Of a stretch of DNA of 64,000 nucleotides, positions 7,509 to 15,970 are shown in pieces. Positions within the stretch are counted from its first letter, which is position 1. Every line of letters begins with the position of its first letter. The notes below the pieces were generated by a model. The model saw only the letters and a program-made list of their open reading frames with translations, had not been told where the DNA came from and ran no database searches. The translations under genes were made by a program, and so were the position numbers. The stretch comes from Actinoplanes sp. TBRC 11911 (GTDB taxonomy: Bacteria; Actinomycetota; Actinomycetes; Mycobacteriales; Micromonosporaceae), in NCBI RefSeq assembly GCF_012933445.1, contig NZ_JABBNC010000001.1, forward strand, positions 617,461 through 681,460, in the 5' to 3' direction.

Positions 7509-9224
7509 CTACGCGGTTTTGAGTGTCACGTCGTGCGCGACGAGGTCACCCTTCTTGATTTTCACGGTTGCGACGGTGGGCTGGTAGCCGTCCTTCGCGA
7601 CGATGACCGTCAACGGGCTGTTCCGGGCGTCCAGCCACAGCTGGTAGTGACCGTTCTTGTCGGTGGTCAACGTGTAGTCCGACGCCCACGAGTCGATCTG
7701 AACGGTTGCGCCCCCGAGCGGCGCCGAGCCGGGCGAGCCCAGCACGGTGCCGGTCACCTCGGCCCAGGTCTTCGGCGGCGCGATGGTGAGTGACACGGGA
7801 ACGCTCGCCATCGCGTCCGAGGTGTCGCCGGTGAAGCGGAGCGTGGCGGCGTACGCGCCCGGCTGGGTGATCTGCGGCACCGAGGCGTCCATGGTGACGG
7901 CGACGGTCGCGGAGCCACGCGCCGGGACGGTGACCTGCTTACTGGCGATCGACAGCCACGGCACGTCGGTCTGGTCCGCCTGATCGTAACCGGGAAGCAG
8001 CTCCACGCTGGTGAGCTGGGTTTCGCCGGCCTGACCACCCACCTTGTAGAAGCCCAGGGCACCGCCGGTGCGGTAGGTCGCCACGTTGGCGCCCGGCAAC
8101 TCGTTCCAGGCGTTGGCGGCCGGGTCGAAGGCGAAGCTCTGGTTGGTCACTCCGTCCTGTGTCGCACCCGCTGCCACCACCAGCTGGCCGTTGGCCGCGG
8201 AATACGCCGACCCCCACAGCGCGATGGGCATGTCGGGCAACGCGGACCACTTGTTGCCGGCCGGGTCGTACACGTAGGCGGAGTTCAGCGCCTGACTCTC
8301 GGCCACATTCGTGCTGGTCACGCCGCCGGCGCAGTAGAGCTTGCCCTGAATGCCGGCGCAGGACGCCCAGGAGACCGGAACCGGATAGGCGGCGGGCGTC
8401 GACCAGGTGTCCGTTGCCGGGTCGTACGCGGTGACCGCCGTCGTGCCGCAGTCGAACTGCACGCAGCCGCCGACGGAGTACAGCTTGCCGTCGAGCACCG
8501 CGGATCCGGAGGCGAAGAAGACCCGCGGCGCTGCGGACGGCCCCTTCGACCACGTGTCGGTGGCCGGGTCGTAGACGTCCACACTGGAGTCGGACGCGAC
8601 GGCACCGCCGCCGTAGACGTAGAGCTTGCCGTCGATGAAGCCGTGTACCGGGTCCTGCCGCATGTCGGGCGAGGACGCGAGTGGGGTCCAGGCCCCGGCC
8701 GCCGGGTCGTAGGCGTACAGGGCAGTGCTGTCTTCGAAGAGGTTGCCGAACGCCTCGGTCGTGTCGCCGAACGAGCTGTAGATCTTCCCGGCGTTGCTGT
8801 CCACCGCGCTGTCCGCGATCGGGATCGGGAAGTCGGCAGCGGTCTGCCAGGCATCACCGGCGACGGTCGTCGCGCGCGTGGCGTTGCTCGTCGTCTTCGG
8901 CGCGGCCTTGCCCACGGCATGCGGCAGGGGCGAGACCGCTTCCTTGACCATGTGCAGGGTTGCGCCGTCACCGGCCGGTGCGACCGTGCCGGGTATAGCG
9001 GAAATTCGTACGGTGGCCGGGGTCTTGCCAGTGTTTTTCACGGTGAGCTTCTGGGTGGTGGCCTTGCCCCACCCGACCGAGGCGGTCACCGTACCCGGAG
9101 TGACTGTCACTTTGCCGGCGGCGAACGCGGGCGCCTGCGTGCCCAGGACGGCAAGCGAGGCCGCGATCACCACTGCCACTGCTGTCCGAGCGGGATGAGC
9201 CCCCGCAAGGGTTTTGATCTTCAC
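7509..9224 (-). CDS. secreted kelch-repeat protein with C-terminal carboxypeptidase-regulatory-like domain
   Basis: A 571-residue exported protein. A Sec signal peptide (residues 1-35, ending near APAFAAG) is followed by a beta-sandwich (about 37-90), five to six kelch-like repeats (about 130-400, e.g. GKLYVYGGGAV, YDPATDTWS), a second beta domain and a C-terminal CnaB/CarboxypepD_reg-like domain (about 490-571, DKNGHYQLWLD). This region also occurs as the tail of large secreted subtilases, but no protease domain is present here. Function unknown; a surface or extracellular binding role is likely. Start is GTG 9224. A Zur-like box overlaps its promoter. Confidence 0.85.
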   Translation of the reverse strand: MKIKTLAGAHPARTAVAVVIAASLAVLGTQAPAFAAGKVTVTPGTVTASVGWGKATTQKLTVKNTGKTPATVRISAIPGTVAPAGDGATLHMVKEAVSPLPHAVGKAAPKTTSNATRATTVAGDAWQTAADFPIPIADSAVDSNAGKIYSSFGDTTEAFGNLFEDSTALYAYDPAAGAWTPLASSPDMRQDPVHGFIDGKLYVYGGGAVASDSSVDVYDPATDTWSKGPSAAPRVFFASGSAVLDGKLYSVGGCVQFDCGTTAVTAYDPATDTWSTPAAYPVPVSWASCAGIQGKLYCAGGVTSTNVAESQALNSAYVYDPAGNKWSALPDMPIALWGSAYSAANGQLVVAAGATQDGVTNQSFAFDPAANAWNELPGANVATYRTGGALGFYKVGGQAGETQLTSVELLPGYDQADQTDVPWLSIASKQVTVPARGSATVAVTMDASVPQITQPGAYAATLRFTGDTSDAMASVPVSLTIAPPKTWAEVTGTVLGSPGSAPLGGATVQIDSWASDYTLTTDKNGHYQLWLDARNSPLTVIVAKDGYQPTVATVKIKKGDLVAHDVTLKTA

Positions 9225-9244
9225 GCCGGTGAGTCAACTGAAGG

Positions 9245-9261
9245 TGAAAATCATTGTCAAA
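9245..9261 (-). promoter_or_regulatory. Zur/Fur-like operator overlapping the kelch-gene promoter
   Basis: The sequence TGAAAATCATTGTCA (9245-9259) is an AT-rich dyad with one mismatch, standing out in a GC-rich setting. It closely resembles the zinc-uptake-regulator box of actinobacteria (TGAAAATNATTTTCA-like). On the minus strand it overlaps a TTGACA -35 box (9261-9256), 17 bp from a possible -10 TTGACT just before the GTG start. Regulation by zinc is inferred from motif similarity only. Confidence 0.5.
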
Positions 9262-9442
9262 TAGCGATGGTACGTCCTGTGGGGGTACACCCCGGTGTCC
9301 CGCATGGACCGGTGGTACAGGTCACGCAGCCGGTGACGGACCGGGGCCAGCGCCGGTGCCAACTCTGATGCGAGAGCCCGGAGCCCGGCCGCAAGCTGGG
9401 CGGATAGATCGATCCCGCGGCCGCCGCGTGAGGAGCCCATCA

Positions 9443-10564
9443 ATGATCCGCTTCAACTCCGTGACGAAGCGCTACGCCGACGGCGGCGTCGCGGTCGACT
9501 CGCTCGATCTCGTCATCGACTCGGGCGAGATCACGGTCCTGGTCGGGCCGTCCGGATGCGGGAAGACGACCACCCTGCGAATGATCAATCGAATGGTCGA
9601 ACCGACGTCGGGACACATCCTGCTCGACGGCCGCGATGTCACCCAGATCAAACCGACCGAACTGCGTCGCGGCATCGGCTATGTCATCCAGCAGGCCGGG
9701 CTCTTCCCCAACTACACCGTGCTGGACAACATCGCCACCGTCCCGCGACTGCTCGGTAAGACCCGGCGCGCCGCTCGCCGCCAGGCGCTGGAACTGCTCG
9801 GCAAGGTCGGTCTCGACCCCGCGCTCGCCGGCCGATATCCCGCCCAGCTCTCCGGCGGACAACAGCAACGCGTCGGCGTCGCGCGCGCCATCGCCGCCGA
9901 TCCGCCCGTGCTGCTGATGGACGAGCCGTTCAGCGCCGTCGACCCGGTGGTCCGTCAGCAGTTGCAGCGCGACCTCCTGCAGTTGCAGGCGGACCTGCAC
10001 AAGACGATCGTCTTCGTCACCCACGACATCGACGAGGCCATCACCCTGGGGGACCGCATCGCGGTGATGCGCAACGGCGGCCGCCTGGCCCAGCTCGCCG
10101 CCCCCGCCGAACTGCTCTCCCGACCGGCCGACACCTTTGTCGCCGGCTTCGTGGGCCGCGACCGCGGCTACCGCGCTCTCGGTTTCGCCTCGGCCGGCCA
10201 CCTGCCCCTGCACGACGAGGCCGTCCTGCGGATCGGTGAGCCGCGCGGCGCCGCCCGCGACCGCGGACAGGACGGATGGGTGCTGGTCGTCCAGGACGCG
10301 CTACCGCTCGGCTGGCTACGCACCACCGCGCTGGACGACGCCGCGGACGACCCGGTCACCCCCGAGATGCTCAACCTCGGCGGGACACTGGCCGACGAGA
10401 GCGGCACCCTGCGCGAAGCGCTCGACGCCGCCCTCTCCGCACCGTCCGGCCGCGGCGTCGTCGTGCACGAGGACGGGACGTTCGCCGGGACGGTCACCGC
10501 CTCCGAGGTATTGGCGCGAATCGAATCCCGGGCCGCCCATCTGCGCGAGCAGGCGACCCGATGA
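9443..10564 (+). CDS. opuCA: quaternary-amine (glycine betaine/choline) ABC importer ATPase
   Basis: A 373-residue ATPase with Walker A GPSGCGKTTT (near residue 38), signature LSGGQQQRVGVARA, Walker B VLLMDEPFSAVD and switch His in VTHD. A C-terminal CBS-like region (about 250-373, including GVVVHEDGTFAGTVT) is characteristic of OpuC/ProV proteins, where it senses ionic strength or c-di-AMP. ATG 9443 has AGGAG seven bases upstream; longer upstream frames lack coding character. It is the first gene of a tight four-gene operon with ATGA overlaps, powering uptake of osmoprotectants. Confidence 0.92.
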   Translation: MIRFNSVTKRYADGGVAVDSLDLVIDSGEITVLVGPSGCGKTTTLRMINRMVEPTSGHILLDGRDVTQIKPTELRRGIGYVIQQAGLFPNYTVLDNIATVPRLLGKTRRAARRQALELLGKVGLDPALAGRYPAQLSGGQQQRVGVARAIAADPPVLLMDEPFSAVDPVVRQQLQRDLLQLQADLHKTIVFVTHDIDEAITLGDRIAVMRNGGRLAQLAAPAELLSRPADTFVAGFVGRDRGYRALGFASAGHLPLHDEAVLRIGEPRGAARDRGQDGWVLVVQDALPLGWLRTTALDDAADDPVTPEMLNLGGTLADESGTLREALDAALSAPSGRGVVVHEDGTFAGTVTASEVLARIESRAAHLREQATR

Positions 10565-11214
10565 CGGCACTGTGGGACTATCTGCGGGACAACCACGCCG
10601 AGATCCAGTCGTGGGCCGTGACCACCCTGTGGCTGTCGTTGCTGCCGCTGCTCGCCGGTCTGGCGCTGGCGTTACCGGCCGGCTGGCTGGCCGCCCGGCA
10701 CGCGTGGACCCGGGACACGTTGCTGGCCCTCAGCGGGGCGCTCTACACGATCCCCTCGCTGGTCCTGTTCCTGGTCCTGCCGGAACTGCTCGGCACCCGG
10801 ATCCTGTCGGCGGTCAACGTCGGTGTCGCCCTGACGATCTACGTTTTCGCCTTGCTGGTCCGTACGATCACCGACGCCCTGACCGCCGTGCCCTCGGAAC
10901 TGCTGGCCGCGGCGACCGCCATCGGCCACAGCAACCTGCAGCGGCTGTGGGCGGTGCAACTGCCCGTCGCCACCCCGGTCATCGCGGCCGGCCTGCGAGT
11001 GGCCGCCGTCTCCAACGTCAGTCTCATCTCGGTCGCCTCGATCATCGGCGTCTCCCAGCTCGGGCAACTCTTCACGCTCGGCGAAAGCACCGAGACGCTC
11101 ACGCCGATCGTGCTCGGGCTCATCTTCTTCGTCGTCCTGGCGTTCCTCTACGACGGCGCCATCCTGGCCCTCACCAGAGTCCTCACCCCCTGGCGGAAGG
11201 CGGCCCGGCCATGA
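10561..11214 (+). CDS. opuCB: osmoprotectant ABC transporter permease (first)
   Basis: A 217-residue inner-membrane subunit with about six hydrophobic helices and the binding-protein-dependent permease EAA loop (ELLAAATAIGHSNLQRLW, near residue 117), which docks onto the ATPase. ATG overlaps the stop of the ATPase gene, and its own 3' end overlaps the next permease by 4 bp. The order ATPase-permease-permease-binding protein is that of OpuC/OsmVWXY-type quaternary-amine importers. Confidence 0.9.
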   Translation: MTALWDYLRDNHAEIQSWAVTTLWLSLLPLLAGLALALPAGWLAARHAWTRDTLLALSGALYTIPSLVLFLVLPELLGTRILSAVNVGVALTIYVFALLVRTITDALTAVPSELLAAATAIGHSNLQRLWAVQLPVATPVIAAGLRVAAVSNVSLISVASIIGVSQLGQLFTLGESTETLTPIVLGLIFFVVLAFLYDGAILALTRVLTPWRKAARP

Positions 11215-12014
11215 GTAGCGACCTGCCCGGCTTCGCCTCCCTGGGCCGCTGGCTCAACGATCCGGACAACTGGCTCGGCTCCGGCGGCCTGCTCGCCCAC
11301 CTGCGCGAACACCTCGCCTTCACGGTGGTCATCGTGCTGGTGGCCGCGCTGATCGCGATCCCGGCCGGCATCTGGATGGGCCACACCGGCAAAGGCATCC
11401 TGCTCGCCGGCGGGTTCGCCAACGCACTGCGCGCGGTCCCCGCTCTCGGCCTGCTGATCCTGCTGATCGTCGAGCTTTCACCCCACATCCATTCCCGTAC
11501 GGGGGTCGGAAATCTGCTCGCCCCGGGAGCCCTTCCGTACTTCATCCCCGCGGCACTGGTGCTGGTAATCCTCGCCGTGCCACCGATGCTGACCAACACG
11601 TACGCGGGCATCCAAGCGGTCGACCCGCGGGCGGCCGACGCGGCACGCGGCGCCGGGATGAGCCCGCTGCAGGTCGCGCTGCGCGTGGAGATCCCCTGCG
11701 CGATGCCGCTGATCCTCGCCGGCCTGCGCAGCGCCACCCTGCAGGTCATCGCCAGCCTGACCGTCGCCGCCTACGCCCCGCTGGTCGGCGGGCTGGGCCG
11801 GCTCATCGTCGACGGCCAGCAGAATCTCATCGACCCGAGCCTCGGCTATCCGGCCATGCTCGGCGCCGGCATCACCGTCGCGGTCCTCGCGCTGGTGGCC
11901 GACGGCGCCTTCGCGCTGGCCGGGCGCTACGTCATCTCGCCCGGTGTCAGCGGACGCCGGATCCGCGGCCGCGGCACCGCCGCACCCCAGCAATCGACAC
12001 TTACGGAGTCATAG
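11211..12014 (+). CDS. opuCD: osmoprotectant ABC transporter permease (second)
   Basis: A 267-residue membrane subunit paired with the preceding permease. The EAA loop reads ADAARGAGMSPLQVALRVEI near residue 142, surrounded by hydrophobic helices. It starts with ATG overlapping the preceding stop (ATGA), and its TAG is followed directly by the ATG of the binding-protein gene. It forms the second half of the transmembrane channel of the importer. Confidence 0.9.
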   Translation: MSSDLPGFASLGRWLNDPDNWLGSGGLLAHLREHLAFTVVIVLVAALIAIPAGIWMGHTGKGILLAGGFANALRAVPALGLLILLIVELSPHIHSRTGVGNLLAPGALPYFIPAALVLVILAVPPMLTNTYAGIQAVDPRAADAARGAGMSPLQVALRVEIPCAMPLILAGLRSATLQVIASLTVAAYAPLVGGLGRLIVDGQQNLIDPSLGYPAMLGAGITVAVLALVADGAFALAGRYVISPGVSGRRIRGRGTAAPQQSTLTES

Positions 12015-12965
12015 ATGAAGCGCCCGGTCCTGGCCACCGCTACGGCCCTCGTCCTCGCCACCACCACGCTGAGCGCCTGCGGCAGCCCCGGCAGTTCCGC
12101 CGCCCCACCGGCCCAGGCCGGCACCGGTTCCGCGGTGGCCGCCGGCCCGTTGCCGAGCCAGCCCGGCTCGATCACGCTGGGCTCGGCCGACTTCCCCGAA
12201 AGCGAAATCCTCGCCTACCTCTACGCGGACGCCTTCAAGGCCAAGGGCGTACAGGTGAAGGTGCACGCCAACATCGGCGAGCGGCCGGTCTACACCGCCG
12301 CCCTCAGTGACGGCTCCATCGGCGGCGTCGTCGACTACAGCGGCGCCATGCTCGACTACCTCAACCACGGCAACCCGGCGCACACCCCGCAGGACGTGTA
12401 CACGCAGCTCCAGAAAGCCGCGAGCGCACACGGATTCGCCGTCTCCGCGTACGCCCCGGCACAGGATGTCGACACCATCACCGTCACCCGCGCGACGGCG
12501 ACCAAATACCACCTGACCACGATCGCCGACCTGCAACCGGTGGCGAGCAAGCTGGCCCTCGGCGCACCCGCGCCGTTCCAGACCGTGTCGTACGGAACGA
12601 AAGCCCTCGCCGCCTCCTACGGCGTCAAGTTCGGACGCTTCGTCGCCCTGCAGCCCAGCGGCAGCATCACCCAGACGGCCCTGAAGAACGGCACCGTCGA
12701 CGCCGCCGACATCTTCTCCACCGACCCGTCGATCAGCCGCGACAACTTCGTCACCCTCACCGACCCGAAATCCATCTTCGCCGCCGAGAACGTCGTACCC
12801 GTCTTCAAAAACAACGCCCTGACGCAGCCGATGGCCGACGCCGCGAACGCCGTGTCGGCGCAACTCACCACCGACCAACTGCAAAGCCTCGACACCGCGG
12901 TGGCCGGCGGCAAGGACCCCGCCACGGTCGCCGCCGCATGGGTCGCCGCGCACGGTCTCGGCTGA
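12015..12965 (+). CDS. opuCC: osmoprotectant ABC transporter substrate-binding lipoprotein
   Basis: A 316-residue lipoprotein. The signal sequence ends in the lipobox LSAC near residue 23, so the mature protein is anchored by lipid to the outer face of the membrane. It continues with the ligand-binding fold of the OpuAC/OsmF family (e.g. GSADFPESEILAYLYADAF). It captures quaternary amines such as glycine betaine, carnitine or choline for the two permeases. Its ATG directly abuts the previous stop, so its translation is probably coupled. Confidence 0.9.
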   Translation: MKRPVLATATALVLATTTLSACGSPGSSAAPPAQAGTGSAVAAGPLPSQPGSITLGSADFPESEILAYLYADAFKAKGVQVKVHANIGERPVYTAALSDGSIGGVVDYSGAMLDYLNHGNPAHTPQDVYTQLQKAASAHGFAVSAYAPAQDVDTITVTRATATKYHLTTIADLQPVASKLALGAPAPFQTVSYGTKALAASYGVKFGRFVALQPSGSITQTALKNGTVDAADIFSTDPSISRDNFVTLTDPKSIFAAENVVPVFKNNALTQPMADAANAVSAQLTTDQLQSLDTAVAGGKDPATVAAAWVAAHGLG

Positions 12966-12994
12966 GACTCCATCGGGGAGCCCACGACCAACCG

Positions 12995-14674
12995 TCATAG
13001 GTCGAGCACGACGTCCTCGGTCGGCCGGGCGCAGCACACCAGGATCTGCCCGGCCGCCGGGGCCTCCAACGGGTCGGGGTCGTACGAGACCGAGCCGCTG
13101 ACCAACGGGGTGACGCAGGTGTGGCAGACGCCGGTCCGGCAGGCGAATCGGGTGGGCACGTCACACGCCTCGGCCAAGTTGAGCAGCGACGTCTGCGAGT
13201 CGGGCCACCGCACCGAAAGACCCGCCCGCGCGAACGTCACCTCCGGGCCGGTGCCCACCGGACCGGGCGGTTGGTGCGGGGCGACCGCCCGCGCACCGAC
13301 CAGCCCGGGGTTGATGGCCGAGCGACCACCGAAAAGCTCCGTGTGCACGCGTCCCGGGTCAAGACCGGCGCCGACGAGAGCCTTCGTCATATCGTCCATG
13401 AAGGACGGTGGCCCACAGATGTACGCGCTCGCGCCGGCCGGCAGCCCCAGGGCGGCCACGGCTTCGGCGGTGAGGCGACCGCCGTCGCTGCTCAGGAAGA
13501 CCCGCTCGTGCGCGTCGGCAAACGACGCGAGAAGCTGATGCGACTCCCCCGCGAACGCCTGCTGCTTCTCATCGTGGGCGGTGTGCAGCCACCAGACCTC
13601 GCGGCCGGTGTGCTCGGCCGCCAACTGGTGGAGCATCGCCAGCACGGGTGTCACACCGACCCCGGCCGACATGAGAACGACCGGTTCGCTCCCGTCCTGC
13701 AGGACGAACTCGCCCCGGGGCGCCGCCACCTCGATCGTGTCGCCCTCGATCAGCTTGGTGTGCAGGTATGTGCTGACCCGGCCGTCCAGCTTGACGCTGA
13801 TGCGGTAGGTCTTCTCCCCCGGTCCTGAGGACAGCGAGTAGCTGCGTACGGGAGCCGGGTCGCCGGGCACGCGAACCGTTATGTAGTAACCCGGCTGAGG
13901 CGTCGGCAGCGGCCGATCGTCCGAGGCGGCGAGGCGTATCGACACGATCGTCGAACTCTCCCGGACAATTTCCGTGACACGCAACGGCCGGAACCCGGTC
14001 CACCCCGGCTCGACACCCACGGCCGGCGCGGCACCGCCGCCGATGAGCTCGCGGAACGACTGCCGCCAGCCCGGACTCAACGCCGGGATGTCCACCGCGG
14101 CCCGCAGCCGATCCGGATCCCGATCCGGCAGATACAGCAGCGCGTCGATCTCGGCAACGGTCATCTGATGCGGGCCGCGCCGGGTCCGCACGATCTCGTC
14201 GCCGGCCTCCACCGGTCCCTCGGTGATGACCCGGAAATAGAACCCCGGCCTGCGCTGTGCGACAAGCAACGACGGCAACGTGGGCGCGTTCATCCGCATG
14301 CCGAGTCGATAGCAGGTCACCCGGGGCTGCGTGACCTCGAACTCGGCACCACCGATGCGGTAGCGGTCCCCGATGCAGACCTCGTCGTCGGCGAGCCCCT
14401 CGACCGTGAAGTTCTCACCGAACTCACCGAACTCGTACGAGTCCCGCCCGAGATGCCGGCGCCAATGCTCGAGCGAATCGACCTGATAGACCATGACGGC
14501 GCGGATCTCGCCGCCGTGACCGGCGAGATCGCCCTGGCCGTCGCCGTCGATATTGAGGGTACGGGCCATCCGCGGCCCGTTCACCGGCGTCTTCACGATG
14601 CCGGTGTGCACGGTCTTGCCGCGCCATGCCAGGTCTTGAGGCATGCCGACGTTGACCGACAACAACTTAGGCAC
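12995..14674 (-). CDS. MOSC domain fused to FAD/NAD reductase and 2Fe-2S ferredoxin domains
   Basis: A 559-residue three-part protein. Residues 1-215 form a MOSC domain (GEFGENFTVEGL, QPRVTCYRLGMRM), a family that handles molybdenum-cofactor sulfur or reduces N-hydroxylated compounds. About 225-460 form a ferredoxin-reductase-type FAD/NAD module (RSYSLSSGPG for FAD, MSAGVGVTPVLAML and YICGPPSFMDDM for NAD). The C-terminus is a plant-type 2Fe-2S domain with CRTGVCHTC and a fourth Cys in LVCCARP. Start GTG 14674 overlaps the end of the VOC gene, and the next residues SVNVGMPQD match the family N-terminus. It is probably a self-sufficient electron-transfer detoxification enzyme. Confidence 0.85.
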   Translation of the reverse strand: MPKLLSVNVGMPQDLAWRGKTVHTGIVKTPVNGPRMARTLNIDGDGQGDLAGHGGEIRAVMVYQVDSLEHWRRHLGRDSYEFGEFGENFTVEGLADDEVCIGDRYRIGGAEFEVTQPRVTCYRLGMRMNAPTLPSLLVAQRRPGFYFRVITEGPVEAGDEIVRTRRGPHQMTVAEIDALLYLPDRDPDRLRAAVDIPALSPGWRQSFRELIGGGAAPAVGVEPGWTGFRPLRVTEIVRESSTIVSIRLAASDDRPLPTPQPGYYITVRVPGDPAPVRSYSLSSGPGEKTYRISVKLDGRVSTYLHTKLIEGDTIEVAAPRGEFVLQDGSEPVVLMSAGVGVTPVLAMLHQLAAEHTGREVWWLHTAHDEKQQAFAGESHQLLASFADAHERVFLSSDGGRLTAEAVAALGLPAGASAYICGPPSFMDDMTKALVGAGLDPGRVHTELFGGRSAINPGLVGARAVAPHQPPGPVGTGPEVTFARAGLSVRWPDSQTSLLNLAEACDVPTRFACRTGVCHTCVTPLVSGSVSYDPDPLEAPAAGQILVCCARPTEDVVLDL

Positions 14675-15095
14675 GAGCCGGGAAGCCCCTTTCCTGCAAC
14701 GTCCACCGGTTGCCGTCCGGGTCCTCGAAATCGGCGAAGCTGGCGTAGTCGCGGCGATCCGGGTCCAGACCGGGTGCGTAATCGCCCTGCCAATCGGCCG
14801 AGGCCTTGTGCCGGATCGGTCCGACCGCCACCCCTCGCGCGACGAGCTCGCGCCGCGCTTCCTCGACGTCGGCGACGACAAGGCAGAGGCCCGCGATGCC
14901 GGGCGGCGCCGCGTCCAGGCCGACACCGAACTGCAGCGAGCACGACGACCCGGGCGGCGTCAGCTGAACGACGCGGTACTTGCTGTTCGGGCCGTAGTCG
15001 ACATCGAGCCGGAACCCGGCCTGGTCACGATAGAAGCCGATCGAACGGTCGACGTCGCTCACCGAGATGACCACGACTTCCAGGGAGAGGTCCAT
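14667..15095 (-). CDS. VOC/glyoxalase-fold protein
   Basis: A 142-residue protein of the vicinal-oxygen-chelate superfamily, with paired beta-alpha-beta units: EVVVISVSDVDRSIGFYRDQ at the N-terminus and ASFADFEDPDGNRWTLQER at the C-terminus. Members include glyoxalases, dioxygenases and resistance proteins; the substrate is not evident. ATG 15095 is preceded by GGAAGG and lies 2 bp beyond the stop of the DUF427 gene. Its 3' end overlaps the MOSC gene by 8 bp, so the three minus-strand genes form one operon. Confidence 0.85.
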   Translation of the reverse strand: MDLSLEVVVISVSDVDRSIGFYRDQAGFRLDVDYGPNSKYRVVQLTPPGSSCSLQFGVGLDAAPPGIAGLCLVVADVEEARRELVARGVAVGPIRHKASADWQGDYAPGLDPDRRDYASFADFEDPDGNRWTLQERGFPARA

Positions 15096-15097
15096 GG

Positions 15098-15958
15098 TCA
15101 CCTTCCCAGGATTTCGCCGATGTCCAAGCCCCGGTCGAGGCCGTGCGCGATCACACTCTGGCCGGGCTCGAGCCTCAGCTGCTCGTCGTCGACAAACACA
15201 TCGATCTTGTCGGGTTCGAACGACAACGCGCCGGCAATCCTGGCGACCTCGGGCCAGGCCTCGGGATACCCCCACACCGCCCCGGCACGGTCGCCGATGT
15301 CGTAGTACTCCGCGATCCCCTTGTACGGGCAGAACGTCTGGGTCGCGATCTTCGTCAGCATGGTGAGGTCGACGTCGTCGCGCGGCACGTACCAGCGCGG
15401 GGCGAAACCCGACTCGTAAAGAACCATCGCCGCTGTCGAGTCGGCGATCACGCGATCACCGTCGAGCACCCGCACATGCCGCGAGCTACGGCGAATGTCG
15501 ATGCGGTGGTACGGGTCGGCGGCGTGTCCGACGATGCGCTCGTCCTCTTCGTAGAAGGCATCCATGGCGCGCCACGCGAACGCCACCCGGTCACGCATTT
15601 CGTCGGCGTGTTTCGGCGGGTCGGCGTGCTGCCAGGCGGCGCGCTCGGCCTTCACGTCACCGGTTTCTACGGTGAACCATTCGGTGCGCCCCAGTTCCCG
15701 ATGTTGCGTGGTGCGGGCCGTCGCCACCAGCACGCCGTCGCGGATCGAGTCGCGAGGGAAATAGGCGACCGGGTAATGGCCCGGTTCGTGCAGCAGCAGG
15801 ACGTCGTCGCTTTCCGCGATCCAGGTCCCGTTGAAACGCACGCGCATCCGGCGCCGCAGACGTTCCGCGAACAGCATCCGCTCGGGCAGCGGTTCGGCGA
15901 CCAGAAAGCGCCCGACCGGGTGAGCCGAAAGCGGCCCCTGTTGCCATGCGAGTCCCAT
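15098..15958 (-). CDS. DUF427 protein, two-domain form
   Basis: A 286-residue protein carrying two copies of the DUF427 beta fold. The first contains YPVAYFPRDSI near residue 65 and the second contains RWYVPRDDVD and FCPYKGIAEYYDI near 195-225. DUF427 proteins are small, mostly actinobacterial and cyanobacterial, with no established reaction. ATG 15958 has AGGAG eight bases upstream; a GTG two codons earlier is possible but too close to that site. First gene of the DUF427-VOC-MOSC unit. Confidence 0.85.
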   Translation of the reverse strand: MGLAWQQGPLSAHPVGRFLVAEPLPERMLFAERLRRRMRVRFNGTWIAESDDVLLLHEPGHYPVAYFPRDSIRDGVLVATARTTQHRELGRTEWFTVETGDVKAERAAWQHADPPKHADEMRDRVAFAWRAMDAFYEEDERIVGHAADPYHRIDIRRSSRHVRVLDGDRVIADSTAAMVLYESGFAPRWYVPRDDVDLTMLTKIATQTFCPYKGIAEYYDIGDRAGAVWGYPEAWPEVARIAGALSFEPDKIDVFVDDEQLRLEPGQSVIAHGLDRGLDIGEILGR

Positions 15959-15970
15959 TTTCACTTCTCC

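Noticed and set aside
9225..9442. Possible riboswitch in the leader of the osmoprotectant operon (GGTGACGG, GGTGCCAACTC, GCGAGAG segments)
   Set aside because: I compared it from memory with c-di-AMP, cobalamin, glycine, SAM and TPP riboswitch cores and none fitted. A covariance-model search would decide.
13110..15305. Plus-strand frames of 140-300 codons opposite the MOSC and VOC genes
   Set aside because: Antisense shadows with Arg/His-rich composition; the minus-strand genes have clear motifs and ribosome-binding sites.
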